A DNA stretch of 64,000 bases from Glandiceps talaboti (Eukaryota > Hemichordata > Enteropneusta > Spengelidae). Under the pieces are notes generated by a model that saw only the letters and a program-made list of their open reading frames with translations, was not told the origin of the DNA and did no database searches. This document shows, piece by piece, positions 1 to 14,605 of the stretch. Positions within the stretch are counted from its first letter, which is position 1. Each line of letters starts with the position of its first letter. The translations under genes and the position numbers were made by a program. The stretch spans positions 13,093,501 to 13,157,500 of the forward strand of contig NC_135553.1 in NCBI RefSeq assembly GCF_964340395.1, written 5' to 3'.

Positions 1-58
1 TAATAAATATTCAATTTGCGGGATCGACAAGGGATGTTGGAGTAAACGTTATCAATGT

Positions 59-59
<1 letters not shown>

Positions 60-89
<30 letters not shown>

Positions 90-142
90 CTGTCTGTCTG
101 TCTGTTTCTCTGTCTGTCTGTCTGTCTGTCTCTATCTCTAGA
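60..142. repeat. (GT)n-(CTGT)n compound microsatellite
   Basis: A GT run followed by CTGT units, with one TTTC interruption. Confidence 0.95.
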
Positions 143-3100
143 AAAAACACAACACAAAACAACGTGATTTTAAATTAGAGTAAACTTAGAATTTGCTTCG
201 TTTTTGATTTTGAAAACAAATCTAAACATCACTATTGGCATGAACATATAATATCTACTTGAACTCTATCGACCTCTCACATCCAGAATCAGTGTGTTAA
301 CCATCCCTATGCTTTGCAAGATAGTGTTCAAATGAGCCGCCATTTTTAATATCTCCTAGAATGGACCATAGAAAGTCCACGCGTATCTAAATGATTACTG
401 CGGTTTGTACTAAATTTCGGAAACACGTACGATATTACATTACCAAGATGTTTCATTTACTATTGACAATGATGTTGAAGGAGAAACATGGTGTCTATCT
501 GAGATAATTCTTTAAAGTCTGTTTCTGGTCTAAAACCACATAACGGAACATCTGTGTTTAACCACCAAGAGTGATTTGGAACACGTCCTTATCAAATTTG
601 CTTACCGGGCATTCTTGAGACATCTGGATACAGGAAATGTGGGTTGAACTGAACTTATAATTTGTCCAAAAGTCATGATCTTTATTGTAAGTAAGAATAC
701 CTGGAGTATTTCATATAGTGTGATATTGATTGTATTTTCCCCTGGTGGTCACTGTATGCTAAAGCATATAGTTCCCAGTGTAAGGTTATTTTCAAGGAGT
801 AAATCGTTGAAGGCAGGAGGTCATCAAAGTTTCACCAGTTGTTATCAGATGTATTGATCTTTTTATCGGCAGCATTGCTAAAATTTCTATAAATACAAAC
901 AATTAAATAGCACCCTATCAAGTGAACAGGCAACACGGGCTATTCTATCTCCTAATTGTGAACGTAAGAAATCAGTAAAGATAAATTGTTAAACTGTAAT
1001 TGTTTTCGAAAATATAAAGTTCACGTTTGCATTGAAAATAAAGCGGAAGGGTTCACGAATCAGTCATACTCACTTGAAGGAAACAAATGGAAAACATGAA
1101 ATATTACCATCGAACTGATCTATGATTACAGTATTGATAAAAAAAATTCTGACTTAAAGCTAATTAATTTCTTGAAACTGTTTAAAAAATGTATATTCCT
1201 AGTGAGAGCTACGCTATCGCTAAATGTTGCGATCCAAAATAGAAATATTTTACGTATTTTTGATACATACAAAAGTTTAAATAAAAGACATATAAAGTCC
1301 CAACAAGAATGCAACACACTTAACATCAATGTGTACGACTTGAGGCGATAATTGATATTCCACCTCACATTGGTGGCATGTACAATTTCTAAATATATTG
1401 TTAAATAGCATGTTCCCCTGTGTTCTATTTAACCCCCGCATAACTTAGAACACTACAAAAATCAACAACTGTAGCAGTATCATATGCTAAGTAACAAAAC
1501 ATACACCGTTACTCAGCAGAGCTTTTATACTTATAGAAATTCTACCATGTAACAGAACACCACAAACGTATGACACCGTTATTTGTATGTAATACTACCG
1601 CTAGCAAAATTATTATAAATACTATAATCAAATAAAAAAAGCATTTTAATGCAATAGTTCTCTGTAATAGTATACCGTAAAATATTTCATATCCTGCTGT
1701 CTAGTGATTATTTTATTTCAATCATGAATGACGCTCGAAGAACGAACGACTTTGATTCACGAAAAAAAAAATGCCAAGAACAGACTTACGGTTGGAAATA
1801 CCAATCCACGGTGTCAAGGGATATGTAATGAAATCTCTTCGTGATTGAAAAGGGAATTAAAGAGAATTAATTTCTCTTTTTTTTATTTTGACATTTTATA
1901 TCAAAAGCAAAGCATTTATCGATATGTTATTAACTATGGTTGTATATATTATGACGGAGTGCTTTGACTACCCGATCCATTACCACATACCATGTAAATT
2001 GAACCATTGCCACCCACGTGGCATTACAACTGTAAATATGACGACTTTCGCTATAAATCAACACCTTTTCAATGTGTTGAAAAATGGAAAATTGATCTCT
2101 TTGGGATAATCATGAAATTTTAATATATAATACAATTAACTTTATACCGATTGTAAAATAATCCATATAAAACACACAAACTTTAATAGAATACGCTATT
2201 TTCCCACGGTATTTTCATTTTCGACTTCGACTAACTTAACAAGTTATTCAACTTGCGGACACTCGGTAGAATGAATACCCCCTACGCTCAACAGCTCGAG
2301 CTGTTCTTCAAATTCTACCGATAAATCAAAGTAGGGCACCCAAGGGTGGGTGATCGATGACTGGTGCAAATACCCAATCATGATAAAAACGTTAAACAAG
2401 TCTGTCACTTTCACTGTGTGCCTTCATCCACAATTTGTCCCTGTGAATTAAAAAAGCGTCAATTTAATAAAAAATGTAACTAATCTGCATTGTCTTATAT
2501 TCAAACATCCTTAATGAAGCCTCGATTTATTAAAAATGTCATTTAATTAAAAAAATTAATAACGCAATTTCATCTACGTGCCATTTTTTTTTAAATGTTG
2601 ATTTGTGAGTTTTACGTAACTTTGTGAACTTTATATTGGTTTTTGTTTGTCTCGTTATCTTAGTGAATTTCATTGATTCATCAACATTGAAAGTATTAAG
2701 TCTTCCTTTTCTTATATTTTACAAACATGCGACACAAATCTCCTAAATTTAGAGAACACATTAATGAGGTAAACGTTTGAGCTTATAAGTAATAAGATAG
2801 CGTTGATATGCAATATTTATTATTGGACAGAGAGGTCATCTCTTAGTATCGCACAACGAAACCACGTGATAGTTTGAGACATGTTGTCAGTTTGACGTCA
2901 TTGGTATAAATTCTTGTTAATGTTTCCAATGTAATTCGATAATGCTATTTAAATAATAATGCTTTTCATGATATATTGCTATATAGTAGAGAAATGACAG
3001 CTTGCCATACTTTTCAAATACAGTAACTGAACGCTACTTATTCAGTACTTCGGGAAATAACTATGTATACGAATATTGGATTTGAATAGACATAATTTCA

Positions 3101-5059
3101 CCCTTGAAGCCGAGGCCAGTCTGTCTTGGATGTATAATCAATGGTGTAATATTTGCAATCACCCTTTAACCGTTTCTAATTCTGGACATGGGATATTTAT
3201 TTTTCAAATATTGCCAGTTGTCTAAGGCCTAAAAAAATAATTGTTTAGTTCCGGATGCCCGACCCCATCTAGCTTTTCACTGCCGACCATAAACTTTATT
3301 TTGCATATTCGAGAAAAAAAAATAAAATCGCAAAATTTGTGAAGTCTCACGAGAATTAGTAGATGCGGGAAACTTAAAAAAGACACTCTAAAACTGTTCT
3401 TCCCATCTGTGATGGCTTTACATCTGATAGGAAGACATAAACCACACATAGACCATTTGGAAAACAATGGAAAACCTCAACTAGACACTCATACATGAAA
3501 GAAAATATAATAAAATAAAGCTACCTACCCCATCTATTCGAAAATTGAGTGTAACTGGAACATACATTTTTTTTATTAGGCCTAATAATGTAACTTTACC
3601 AGGATCAATAGAAGTATCCATCACTTGAAAATTGTCTTTGGTTAAGCTCAGAATGTTCCTTTAGCAAATATCACATAATTGGCATAACACAAATACATTT
3701 AATAACCATACAAAGGCGAAAAAAAACCAGACGTTCTATTTGTAAATACTTGTATAATAGTCCCTGTCTCTAAAGCTGTATTCGCTGCCTTTAGTACTGA
3801 AGCACTAAAACACTCAGACTTTGAATTTAGAGGCATTAAGCGATGACTATCTCAACTAACGTATGACCAGGTCACTGTTTTATAGTGTCTACATATTCAT
3901 CGTTAAGACCCTTTTACTTTGAACATCAAAGATTAATTACTACTGAAAGTGGTCACCTCAGAACTTATAAATCTACAACAAACATGTAAAGAACCGAAGG
4001 AATTCCCACAAAAAGGTCAATTAACAAGAGGTCCTGACGGTGCACAAATGTCAACGTCATCGTCATAAAACAGAATGGAATTGTTTTGTTTGAACAATAC
4101 TTGCAAACTTTACGGGCACTATAGTGTACAGCTATACACGTATATTGCATAGTTTGATAAACATTGCCATCTTTGATTACTGATCTGAAAGGGCATGCCA
4201 TTTAATCGTTAAAAGGCAAACTAAAGCTGTATTTACCGATTAGATCTTTGCCATGCCATCTGTAACATTTAAGACGAACTGTTCTAATTTCCTTGGAGTC
4301 TTCAGTTGAGATTCCTGTAAGCTTAGAAAGAAATCATCAAAACTGCAGTACATCATAACATTTGAAATTACCCTATAATGAGTATTTCTTATAAGTTTTG
4401 TTGCTAAATATAGAACGAAATAGACCGCTTGAAGCATTACAGTCACATCGCCTCAGCCTATGACAACCTACATGTAATGTTATAGTACTTTATTTGGCGC
4501 ACAACATCGACTTATCTGCAATCACATGATTTTCTGACTTTGTCAAATATAGCGAACGCTAAACCCGTATGAAGTACTGCAATGACATTTTACCAGTCTT
4601 AATCAAGCCAATAACTGACATAACCTACGTAAATGACGTGAAGGTTTAAATGGTGTTTAAAACACTGGTACATCGATTTTACGTTGTTGAGACCGACTAC
4701 AGACAACTTCATAAACTATAATTAAAGTATAAAAAGGTGTTAGCATAATCTGAACTTATGACTATGTTGCTTTTCGCACTCCTTGATTGCTGTACGTGAT
4801 ACACATACTAACAATAACTAGTCAGATCAATTTCTTGAGTGGAAAAATATAGAATTTACTTTTTTAATATGTCTTAGTTATTTTGTTTTATATGTATCTG
4901 ACCTTGATAAATTTCAATACATTAGATTTACTATAAAATACACTATTTATACCCAATAGAAGATTACTATTTTGTTTTATTAATTAATTAATTAAATTGA
5001 TTTTTTTTAATTATTCATTTATTTATCAGTTTTTTATAGTGTAAATGTTTATCTATCAA

Positions 5060-5061
<2 letters not shown>

Positions 5062-5108
<47 letters not shown>

Positions 5109-5152
5109 ACGAGATGATTACCTATGTGTCTGTCTCTTTTCTTTCTTTTTTC

Positions 5153-5250
<98 letters not shown>
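5062..5250. repeat. (TA)n and (CTTT)n microsatellites
   Basis: TA repeat at 5062-5106, then near-pure CTTT for about 100 bp at 5152-5250. Confidence 0.97.
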
Positions 5251-6979
5251 ATATGTATTTGTCTGTTCAGTTATTGTTGTACATGCTTATTAACCTGTTT
5301 ATCTATTTTTTTTCCTGCGTATGTAGTTCTGTTGCCATGTAAACAGTCATAGTACATTATGTAATCTTGTCTAGCGTAGGACGCTTCTTCAATCGTTTTA
5401 TAGTGCACAGGATAAGATCGGATAGTGACATAACATAATTCCATTATATCTGGTGTATCTATAGAGTACAGGTTTATAATGTTAAAGATAGAAGTTGAGC
5501 TGAGGCTAACCTCACGCGCTTATAGGGGCTAGCTGTATTGGATTGTATAATTCTCGGAGGGCTGAAGCAGTATTGGACAATAATTGTAAAGCGCCGTGAG
5601 TTCAGTTAAAAATGCTATATACAATTAAGCATCAATAGTATTTGTATTATTAATATTTATAATATCACCTACACATGTTTATAACTAATAAAAATGTCAT
5701 CCAAATGGGAGTAAATTATATGATCACTTTCGAAATGTTTCAAAAGGGTAAGTAAAAAAGAGCTTCTATTCATGTCGACAAATTCACGCACCGATCGTTA
5801 AGAGATCTAAGAACAAGTCAACGTTCCTGACGCCAGACATGACTGTAATTCGAATTCACTATCATTGTCGTTTGTTTGATCACTTCCCTGAAATGATGGT
5901 TCCAAACGTCCTTCCAGTCTTCTTACGATGCAAACAAAATTGATCGTTCGTTCGCGCTTGGTTTTTTTTTCTGCCTATGATGTTTTTTCTGCTAACATAT
6001 ATACCTAATTTAACATTGTGAAGCGGTTGTCTGATTAATACATTTATTTGGTTGCTTCTTCGTTAGTAGACGATTTCTCAGTAGGGAGCAAATTATATTT
6101 ATTTGCTTGACATTTCAAAGACTATGTATAATGTCGGAAATTGAGTCACTTACATCACAGATTCTCAACAGCTCAACAAATGCATCAGACCGACGTCGCC
6201 ACTGAACGCATTACGTCATAAATGCATGACGCGAAGATTACCTGTACTGAGAAGGTAATTTTAAATGTCATTGTCCAATAAGGGGATGCTGGTCGAAGAT
6301 TTGATTTTTTGCCTTGTGCCTATACAGGCTAGAAGCTTGGGGCTACAAATTCAAATACATTTAGTATATGTTCAGCATGCATCACGATGACGTGCTTAAT
6401 GCGAAGATCAATAACGTCGAAACTGCGAACAAAATTTATTAGTGAATTTGAACGTCTGGTGAATGCCAAGTCGGTGCACATTACTGTAACCCTGAACCCC
6501 GTTGCGTAAACCCCGCCCGGTCGTGCATGCCATCCTGAAAAATAAAAGAGAATGCGATGACCGGATAATAATATTAATGGAACATACTACGTACCGGAGA
6601 TCTGGAGTCGAATAGCAGTGAAGAATAAAGAAGATGTCTGACAAATTTGGTAGTTTGGTTTCCATATTTGGTGATATCGTGATGACGTTTATTTTGGCCA
6701 CAGGCAACATGTTCACTTCACTGAACTAACAAATATTCCGTACGTATGTTCTCAGTTGATGCATGTAATCAATCTGGAAGAACTATCTACACGTGGTTGC
6801 AATCAATGACCCTAACTATTTTTGTCGGAGATAACCATGATGGATGTTTGTGTTTGATGATAGTCCTGTGAATTTAGAATCTTGCTAAAGTGTGATCATG
6901 TTCATGGCCCAATTTTCTTGTAATTTCGGTTTGATTTATTGTTTACCTCCTGGTAGGGGGTCGGAGGTGGTAATGTTAT

Positions 6980-6984
6980 GCATG

Positions 6985-7027
<43 letters not shown>

Positions 7028-7048
7028 ATGGATGGATGGATGGATGGA

Positions 7049-7079
<31 letters not shown>

Positions 7080-7206
7080 ATGTATGTATGTATGTATGTA
7101 TGCATGCATGTATGTATGTATGTGTGTGTGTCTGTCTGCCTCTCTGCCTGTCTGTCTGTCTGTCTGTATATGTCTGCCTGCCTGCCTGTCTGTCTGTATG
7201 TATGTA

Positions 7207-7247
<41 letters not shown>

Positions 7248-7296
7248 GTCTGTCTGTCTCTCTGTGTATGTCTGTCTTTCTTTCTGTCTGTCTATG
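6980..7296. repeat. Compound CTGT / GGAT / TATG / CTGC microsatellite
   Basis: Alternating blocks of CTGT, ATGG, TGTG, TATG and CTGC tetramers over about 315 bp. All six-frame frames here are translations of the repeat. Confidence 0.97.
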
Positions 7297-9588
7297 TCTA
7301 TGAACACCATATCACAAATACTACTGCTCAAATTGCCACAGCTCTGTATTGTATTTTATTACAAGAACCTTTCGATTTTGTTGCAAACATATGCATAAAA
7401 ATAAGTCATCTGCATAAATAATGAGTTTTTGTTTTTAAAATCACACTTAACTTACCACATAGATTAATGATACGTAGTTACGCAAACATACTGTAATTTA
7501 ATCATAATTCATGTATTCAGCTTTCATATTTACCCTTTGTGGCCTCGGTACATGGACATTCGATCTCATTAGCATACGGTCAGAGTTTAATCACGTCAAA
7601 TGGCGCGCTATTTCATGAGTTCCTTAGAGATGTCATCTACATAACAATGCAGTAGTATTTTTAGAATACTACATGTACAATGTTCCAAAGTCACTGTACA
7701 ATCTACAAGTTACCTACTCGCATGTTTTGTACCTTCAAAAAACATAGTTTCATGTGAGATTTTTCACAATACCGTTTTGTTTGGTGATTGTTCGTTTTCA
7801 GATTTCTCAGTTTCACTTCAGTGAAGAAAACATACCCGTCGTAAAACGGCCTGGGCTAAGAGAAAGACGCACGGGCTAAGCATGTCACATACATCATTCG
7901 ATTTGTTATTAAATTCTAAACAGATGAAGCCCTGCAACGTAAAATCTGTCCACGCAATGATATTCAACTATATCTCTGAACATGTAACCTTGTTTGTTTT
8001 TAGAAATTTAGTGCAACGTACGTACTCTCGACTAATGTAGGTTTTACTGGCTCGTTTTCCGTCCGTATGCAAATACAATGTGATCAAAATGCATCGTGCT
8101 AAAAATCACCGCACAGTTGTATGAAAATTCACGAAATTTGACCACGGCCTTTATTTTTGCCGATAAAGTCAAATGACAGTCAAACTTTCAAGGCAATTAT
8201 TATTTTCGATAATTCAGTTTTAGTCATCATTGATCAGCTAGGAGTTATAATTTCTATGCGATGTTTTAAAAATAATAAACACAATTGGCCCATGTATTTT
8301 CCAGATATAAATTTCATCTCATGTGATTTTCTTGGTGATTGTTTATGTGGGATTTTTTTTTGTGTCGAAAATATGTCACTTGGATGAGTCACGATGCACT
8401 CTGTGATCAATCGACAAAAATGTTGTAATTCTTTCGGAACATTTGCTCGAATTTCCACTTCTCAGAGAGCCTTATTCATAATAATGTTTGTCATGTTGTA
8501 TTTAAAGATTCAAACTCTAAAAAAGCATCAAATTCTATGAATATTTAGACCGAAGTAGGATTTCAACGTTAATGCTCGATAAATATGCGCAGACAGGCTG
8601 CGCAGACGAATGTCCAGACTGTAAGCCTCGGGAGGACACTACAACTTGCCCAAATGTGAAGCTGTCAACATATTCATATTGGTATTCGACTTTTATTCGT
8701 GTCAACACAGTCATATATATATTGTAAAAGTAACCGACAAATGTGAACTTACTAGACCTACTTAGGTATAACATAGATAACACACTGTCATAAATTATTT
8801 GAAACTACAGAACATTTTATATTTCTGTACATGTTGTTGTCACTTATTTAGGATATTTATAAATAATCTTTGCATATTTACTCTATTGTATTCCCTTTGG
8901 ACAATTCACCTATATAATACCCGTCCACCATACCTCTGAGTCAAATCAAGCACTGTTCAGTTTCTAATCTCGTGAAAACAATTGAAAACAGTCTCCTACG
9001 TAAGGCTTTCAGCTTACATCTGGTTTATCGTGATTTGCAGAATAGTTAGATAAAACTATATAGTACTAACAACATGCCTAATTAATTTGATTCTATTTTT
9101 GTCTTATACTATTTCATCAATTCGTTGCGATTGCATCTAGTAGATTACTGGCATGTATGGCTGAATAATACCGGAAAACGTACATACATGTAGTAAATGC
9201 TACAAATTGACAATTATATCCATCCATCTATTTTGTGTTTGTTCCTGTCGGTAAATCGTTCATGTAAGGTTGATCAAAAATCAGATCTACATCCATGGCA
9301 AGAGGAATGGGTCGCAATGAGATTGTATTACTGTACATAGGGAATTCCATTTAAGTGAGCGAAACCTAGCTAGATGACTAGACTTGTGCATAAATTAGGA
9401 CAATTTAAGTTTCTAAGGTTTTTACTTTGGTGAAGGTTCTTACACAAATTCTCAATTAAAAACTTGTTGCATGATGATAGTGATGATGCGTGCGGTTGAT
9501 AACATTCTTTTGGCGCTGATGGCATAATCATACACAAGGATCCGCTAATCGTTATTATCACGAATCGCAGGTTACTGTTTACTCACTC

Positions 9589-9930
9589 CGGTTGATACAA
9601 CCCCGCAGAAGCCCAATGAGAAACTCTACATTCTATACTTTAAACCTCTTCCTCCTAAGTTGTCTATTGTTCTTATGGTACTGGGTGAAAGAAGAGAAAA
9701 GATAGATAGGTCGCAATTTCTTGCTACATTTAGTTTGAATTAAATCAGCCAATTCAATGTACCGAAGCTAAACGCAGACAGGTGGACGCCACTAGTTTAC
9801 ATAATCAGAGACCAGACGAAACTTTCAATGTAATAAAATGTAGCATCCAGCAGTGTATTCATTCGAAGTTGCTATCTAAAAATGTAGCATGTGTAGTTTT
9901 CGTAGTTTCTGGGTGGTTGCATCAAACATA
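9589..9930. mobile_element. MITE-like inverted-repeat element, copy A
   Basis: Left end near 9589-9645 (GTTGATACAACCCCGCAGAA, then AATGAGAAACTCTACATTCT) matches the complement of the right end near 9875-9930 (core CAACCACCCAGAAAC) imperfectly. The internal segment TTCTTGCTACATTTAG at 9718-9733 is exactly shared with copy B. No transposase. Boundaries and target-site duplication are not resolved. Confidence 0.5.
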
Positions 9931-11004
9931 GCAAATGCACAGTAATGTGTATGGCGCTGTGTGTATGTCTACTAAATTATGGCACAGCATCTTATCATAA
10001 TGGGTCGATTTCTAACATTGTTGCATTCTCCAATTAGTATTATTCTACTGGCATTAGTTGATATACCAATAACAGACAATACATATGAATGTAGCTTAAA
10101 TCTATATATCCCCTTCTTTAGTAATTTAAAATATAAATCAGATCAGACAATTTATTCTAGTCATGCTAAGTTCTACTTATCCCACTCAGAAATATAAAAT
10201 CCCACATCAAATACAGTGTTTTGTTATCTCGGTTAAAATGCACGGTCAGACTTTAAGTCATCGGAGAAGAAGTTTCAATTAATTCGTCATCCACTTTAAA
10301 AACAATAAAGCTAATACAGTGTGATTGCATTGTTATGATTAATTTGAAAAAAAAAAATTAATCCAATTTATTGTAAGAATATCAGTGGTGACAGAATGAA
10401 AATACAACATTCATCATTATTGCTGACCTTTTGAACTGCTACTGCTGAGAATGTTATGAGAGGGAACTGTTTTCTATAAAGATTGATGGAAATATTTCGA
10501 AAATAATGCAGTGGAAAAACGAATAATTTTATTTCCAATCGCGATTGCAGATAAAAAACAGCATCGTAAAAATTGAATTCTGGACTACTGGTTATATTTC
10601 ATAACATTACATAAATCAACATCACTGTTGCTTGTTTGATTTTTGCGACAGTGTAATCATTTACGAACTGCTTTTCATGTTCGAATGTTTTTTTTTAAAT
10701 TTATTTATTCAAAATCACTCATTTTGTCAGAATAGCGAATCGAATCTTCGAAAGGTTCAGTCTCTTGGAAAAAAATATTCTACTACCCGTAGTTGACCTT
10801 AATCGACCTTAGAAAAAGTCAAGATTAGACTTTAAATCCCACTACATATATCATGATAATTACCTTCCCAAATTCTATTCTAATTAGTTATATTGCCTAC
10901 GTTTCAAACTCGCCAACAAAAATGTGAGCATTGTTTTGGAAACATTTTATGTTCTGATTATCTAATACAATACAATAAGTGTAATATTCAATTCAATATT
11001 CAGA

Positions 11005-11318
11005 TTAGTGTTCACTGGCTCTGTTTCTTACAACCACACAGAAACCAATAAGAAACTGTACATAGCAAGATAGTGACTTCTTGCTACATTTAGGCCATAA
11101 TGAAATACAACATTTAACATATTTATAGACACGCACGGACACACATACGCCGACGTGTTTATGTTTATGTCTGCGTTTGGTGTCTGCATGGTGGCATGTT
11201 ATCATTTCATTTGAGACAAATTGTCGGTAAAAACTGTTGTCATACCAATATTATTATCTTAAAGTGCAGAATGTGCAGTTCCATATTGGTTTCTTCGTGG
11301 CTGTGTATCAACACCTAA
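11005..11318. mobile_element. MITE-like inverted-repeat element, copy B
   Basis: The left end contains CACAGAAACCAATAAGAAAC, and the complement of the right end (11259-11313) contains GTTGATACACAGCCACGAAG followed by AAACCAATATGGAACTGCAC. So this is a terminal inverted repeat of about 40 bp flanking roughly 200 bp. It shares TTCTTGCTACATTTAG (11078-11093) with copy A. Confidence 0.55.
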
Positions 11319-12040
11319 TAAACACTAACCTGCAACGCTCTGTATGTAGATTGGTATACGTAACACTAAAATAAATGACAATATTCTTTTTTGAAATTCA
11401 CTAATTTAAATATTCATTTCTCTTCATGTTGTTATAGGACCCTCACACCCAATCGTGCAAAATATCTAACAAATATAACACAATAGGCCCACCCTATTGC
11501 CTACTGTCAACACGACGTGAATTTTCACATTTTCAACCACATAGAGAGCACACAGTTTAATTCAGGCCTTATCAGAACTTAAAAGCACCGGTTATCCCTA
11601 GGAGAACTGAACATTGCAAAATAGACGTTTCAAGGGAATGCTAACTTAGAATTAGCTCCCCACTCTCCCGAGTGTGTCAGATTTAATTTTGTTCGGATTT
11701 TGTACTTAATCTTACTGACATGTTGTGTAGGTGAATGTCGTACTTGCAGTACATAAATTCAATTTAAATGGACAAAAGTACAAAATTGTACCCGTATTTT
11801 TTGATTATTTTTTAATAATAAAACGTGACTAATTTAGAATCGTTAGTGAAGCAAATCCCTAAACGTAATTATAAAAGTTACAGTGTGTCAAGTTGACATC
11901 TTATTTTTAAAACAGGACTCAAACATCGTTTCTCCCTTTTTGTGAACCCAATTCTTGTATTTGCATGTTTCTTCTTGGATTGAATTTTGTTGTCGGTTTT
12001 ATAGTTGCTCTTGCACATGTTGTCATTGTTTAAGTTGCAT

Positions 12041-12048
12041 CCATCATC

Positions 12049-12092
<44 letters not shown>
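12041..12092. repeat. (CAT)n trinucleotide repeat
   Basis: About 17 CAT units with one CAC interruption. Confidence 0.97.
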
Positions 12093-12094
<2 letters not shown>

Positions 12095-13447
12095 CCACGT
12101 TTTACTTATCTTCAACATTTTTATTAATTTTCCCATGCAAATTTCACAAAAAAAGGAAATCCTAGTAATAGAACTTCGTCCTGATAAAATGCAGATACAA
12201 TTCTTTCAATTGAAGTATGTACTACTAAAGCTTATATGTATACAGTTCACCGTAGCAATCTGAAAACTGAAGTATGATACGTAATGGTCTATTACATTCA
12301 CAATTGTTGAGTATGAGAAGGGTCAACAGAAGTTCATCAAATCGATGACGGGAAATTACCATCTCCTTAATCAGCAAGAATTGATGCATTTCAATCAGCC
12401 TGTCATTTAGCATGAAAACTACGATAATTTCGTGAAATTTTACTTCCGCCTCTAGAGACAGGGACAATTCTTCGATAAGGTAGTCAGACGGACATATCGA
12501 TCTTTACATGGACGACTCATATTCAAGCAAGACATACGCTGACCGTTCCTTTCCAGGCAACTGCACCAAACAATTGATGCAACTTGTTTCATTTGCTTAT
12601 TCATGTGCAATCTATGTGTATGTGTTGAGTCAAACTCAATCACGAACTAAATGTAGAACCGTGCGTAGACGTGCATATGTTAATTGTAGGGTCTCGGCGA
12701 TGAAGTCCATTTTCATGATTTGATTTGATTAGATATGACGTAGACACTTATTTGTACCATTTTCTATTTTGACAAATGGGCTCATAAGTATTCATCGTAT
12801 ATATTTTGCCGTTGGCTTTCAGGTCAGTTTTGTTCATTTCTAAACATTGGCGATAGCTTTAGAATACTAAAGGAAGTATACGACGTATACAGAAAACACT
12901 GATCAGGCAGTGTATTTTATTGAAAACGTCATCTCTGAAATGTATATTTTCACCAATTATTTATCTATACTTTCTCAATTAATATGCATGAATGTACGAA
13001 ATGTCAATTCACACAGGACATTTACCTTTACGGTTACTCCCTTCCAGACAAAATCACACACAGATTCATGATCATACAAGTGAAAAAAATGCATCAATCG
13101 TTTCAAGTGAAATCTGTAGTGAAAAATAGCTATATTGTATGCATTTCATTGGTACTACAGGCATGAAGTCGCCAGTGGTAACACTATACTTCGTCGTCGT
13201 AAAACTTTGCATTTTTGTGAGAGCCAATAACAAATTCAGGCGAGAAAATTTACACTTGACTTTAAAGATGGATATGATTAGCATTGACTTGTAGTCTAAA
13301 AAGATAAACAGCATAAAATTCATCTTCAGGGAAACTGGTATACCACGAACACTGCATGCTTTCAAGATAAACATTTCTTCATATAAATAATAGCTTTTAG
13401 CAAAACTAAGCTGATAAGGTTCAGTGGTGCTATAGGCATGGTGCGGT

Positions 13448-13596
13448 GCCTGTCTGTCTGTCTGTCTGCATGCTTGCATGCATGTATTCATACATGTATG
13501 TATGTATGTATGTATGTATGTATGTATGTATGTATGTATGTATGTATGTATGTATGTATGTATGTATGTCTGTGTGTGTGTGTATGTATGTATGTA

Positions 13597-13639
<43 letters not shown>

Positions 13640-13698
13640 ATGTATGTATGTACGTATGTATGTATGTATGTATGTATGTATGTATGTATGTATGTATG
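13448..13698. repeat. Compound CTGT / TATG microsatellite
   Basis: Block order is CTGT, GCATGC variant, a long TATG run, TGTG, TATG, CTGT, TATG. Confidence 0.97.
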
Positions 13699-14431
13699 CG
13701 CGTACGAGAGAATGCTTATTTCATGAGAATGCATATTATTTATATAGAGATAAATGCTACATTAGGGAATTGGCAAATTAATGTGAATGTCACTTCCATG
13801 CAAAATTATTCCTGGTTATTACGTTTCACTGTTAAAACTGATAGTGAATATTTATTGCGTTCTTAATGTGGCGTAATAAACTGATAAAAAGATAAAATAT
13901 GAAAGTTGCAGAAAGCCGTAAATAACTGAATGTTCCTCGTCAGAGCCTAATATAAGCCATATCCCCTACGATCAATGAATGAAGTTGATAACAAATGCTG
14001 AAACTAGAATTTCAAAGGGAATGGCTGATAATCAATGGAAATGTAATCGAGGCCACAGCTGGATTCTCTAAAAGTAATTATGCAGTTTTAATATTATTAA
14101 AATGTCAGTCTTTGTCAGGTTCTCTAAGAGTACAAGGATCTCGGAAATATAATAAGGTATTTATTAGACCCCCTAAGAGCTTTGCACATAGGCCATACTT
14201 TAAGCCGCCTATGTTATATTATAGAAAGAACTAGTTGTCGTGCAACATAAGCTGAAATGGACTATGCATTTCCATACAATCTTGGCTTTCACTTCTTATA
14301 TGTGAATTGGGTTGAGTTCTCAAGACGGTGTACTTTATATCTATTTCATAGATATTACAAAATCGTTAACATGTAAATAGCCGTATCTGAAACCTTGCTT
14401 TTCAAATTGATGATGATAAAAAGATTTGATT

Positions 14432-14465
<34 letters not shown>

Positions 14466-14574
14466 TATGTATGTATGTCCATGTATGTATGTATGTATGT
14501 ATGTATGTATGTATGTATGTATGTATGTGTGTGTGTCGGGGGGGTGTGTGTATGTATGTATGTATGTATGTATG

Positions 14575-14604
<30 letters not shown>
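14432..14604. repeat. (GT)n-(TATG)n compound microsatellite
   Basis: GT run, TATG run, a TGTG and G7 interruption near 14538, then a second TATG run. Confidence 0.97.

Positions 14605-14605
<1 letters not shown>

Noticed and set aside
6408-6716. 102-codon minus-strand ORF
   Set aside because: No domain recognised and no codon-use or context support.
6892-7421. ORFs of up to 168 residues with Cys-Leu-Ser-Val or Tyr-Val-Cys-Met repeats (also at 13072-13866, 14341-14693, 25333-25690, 30048-30608, 60030-60575)
   Set aside because: They are six-frame translations of tetranucleotide microsatellites, open on both strands simply because the unit contains no stop in several frames.
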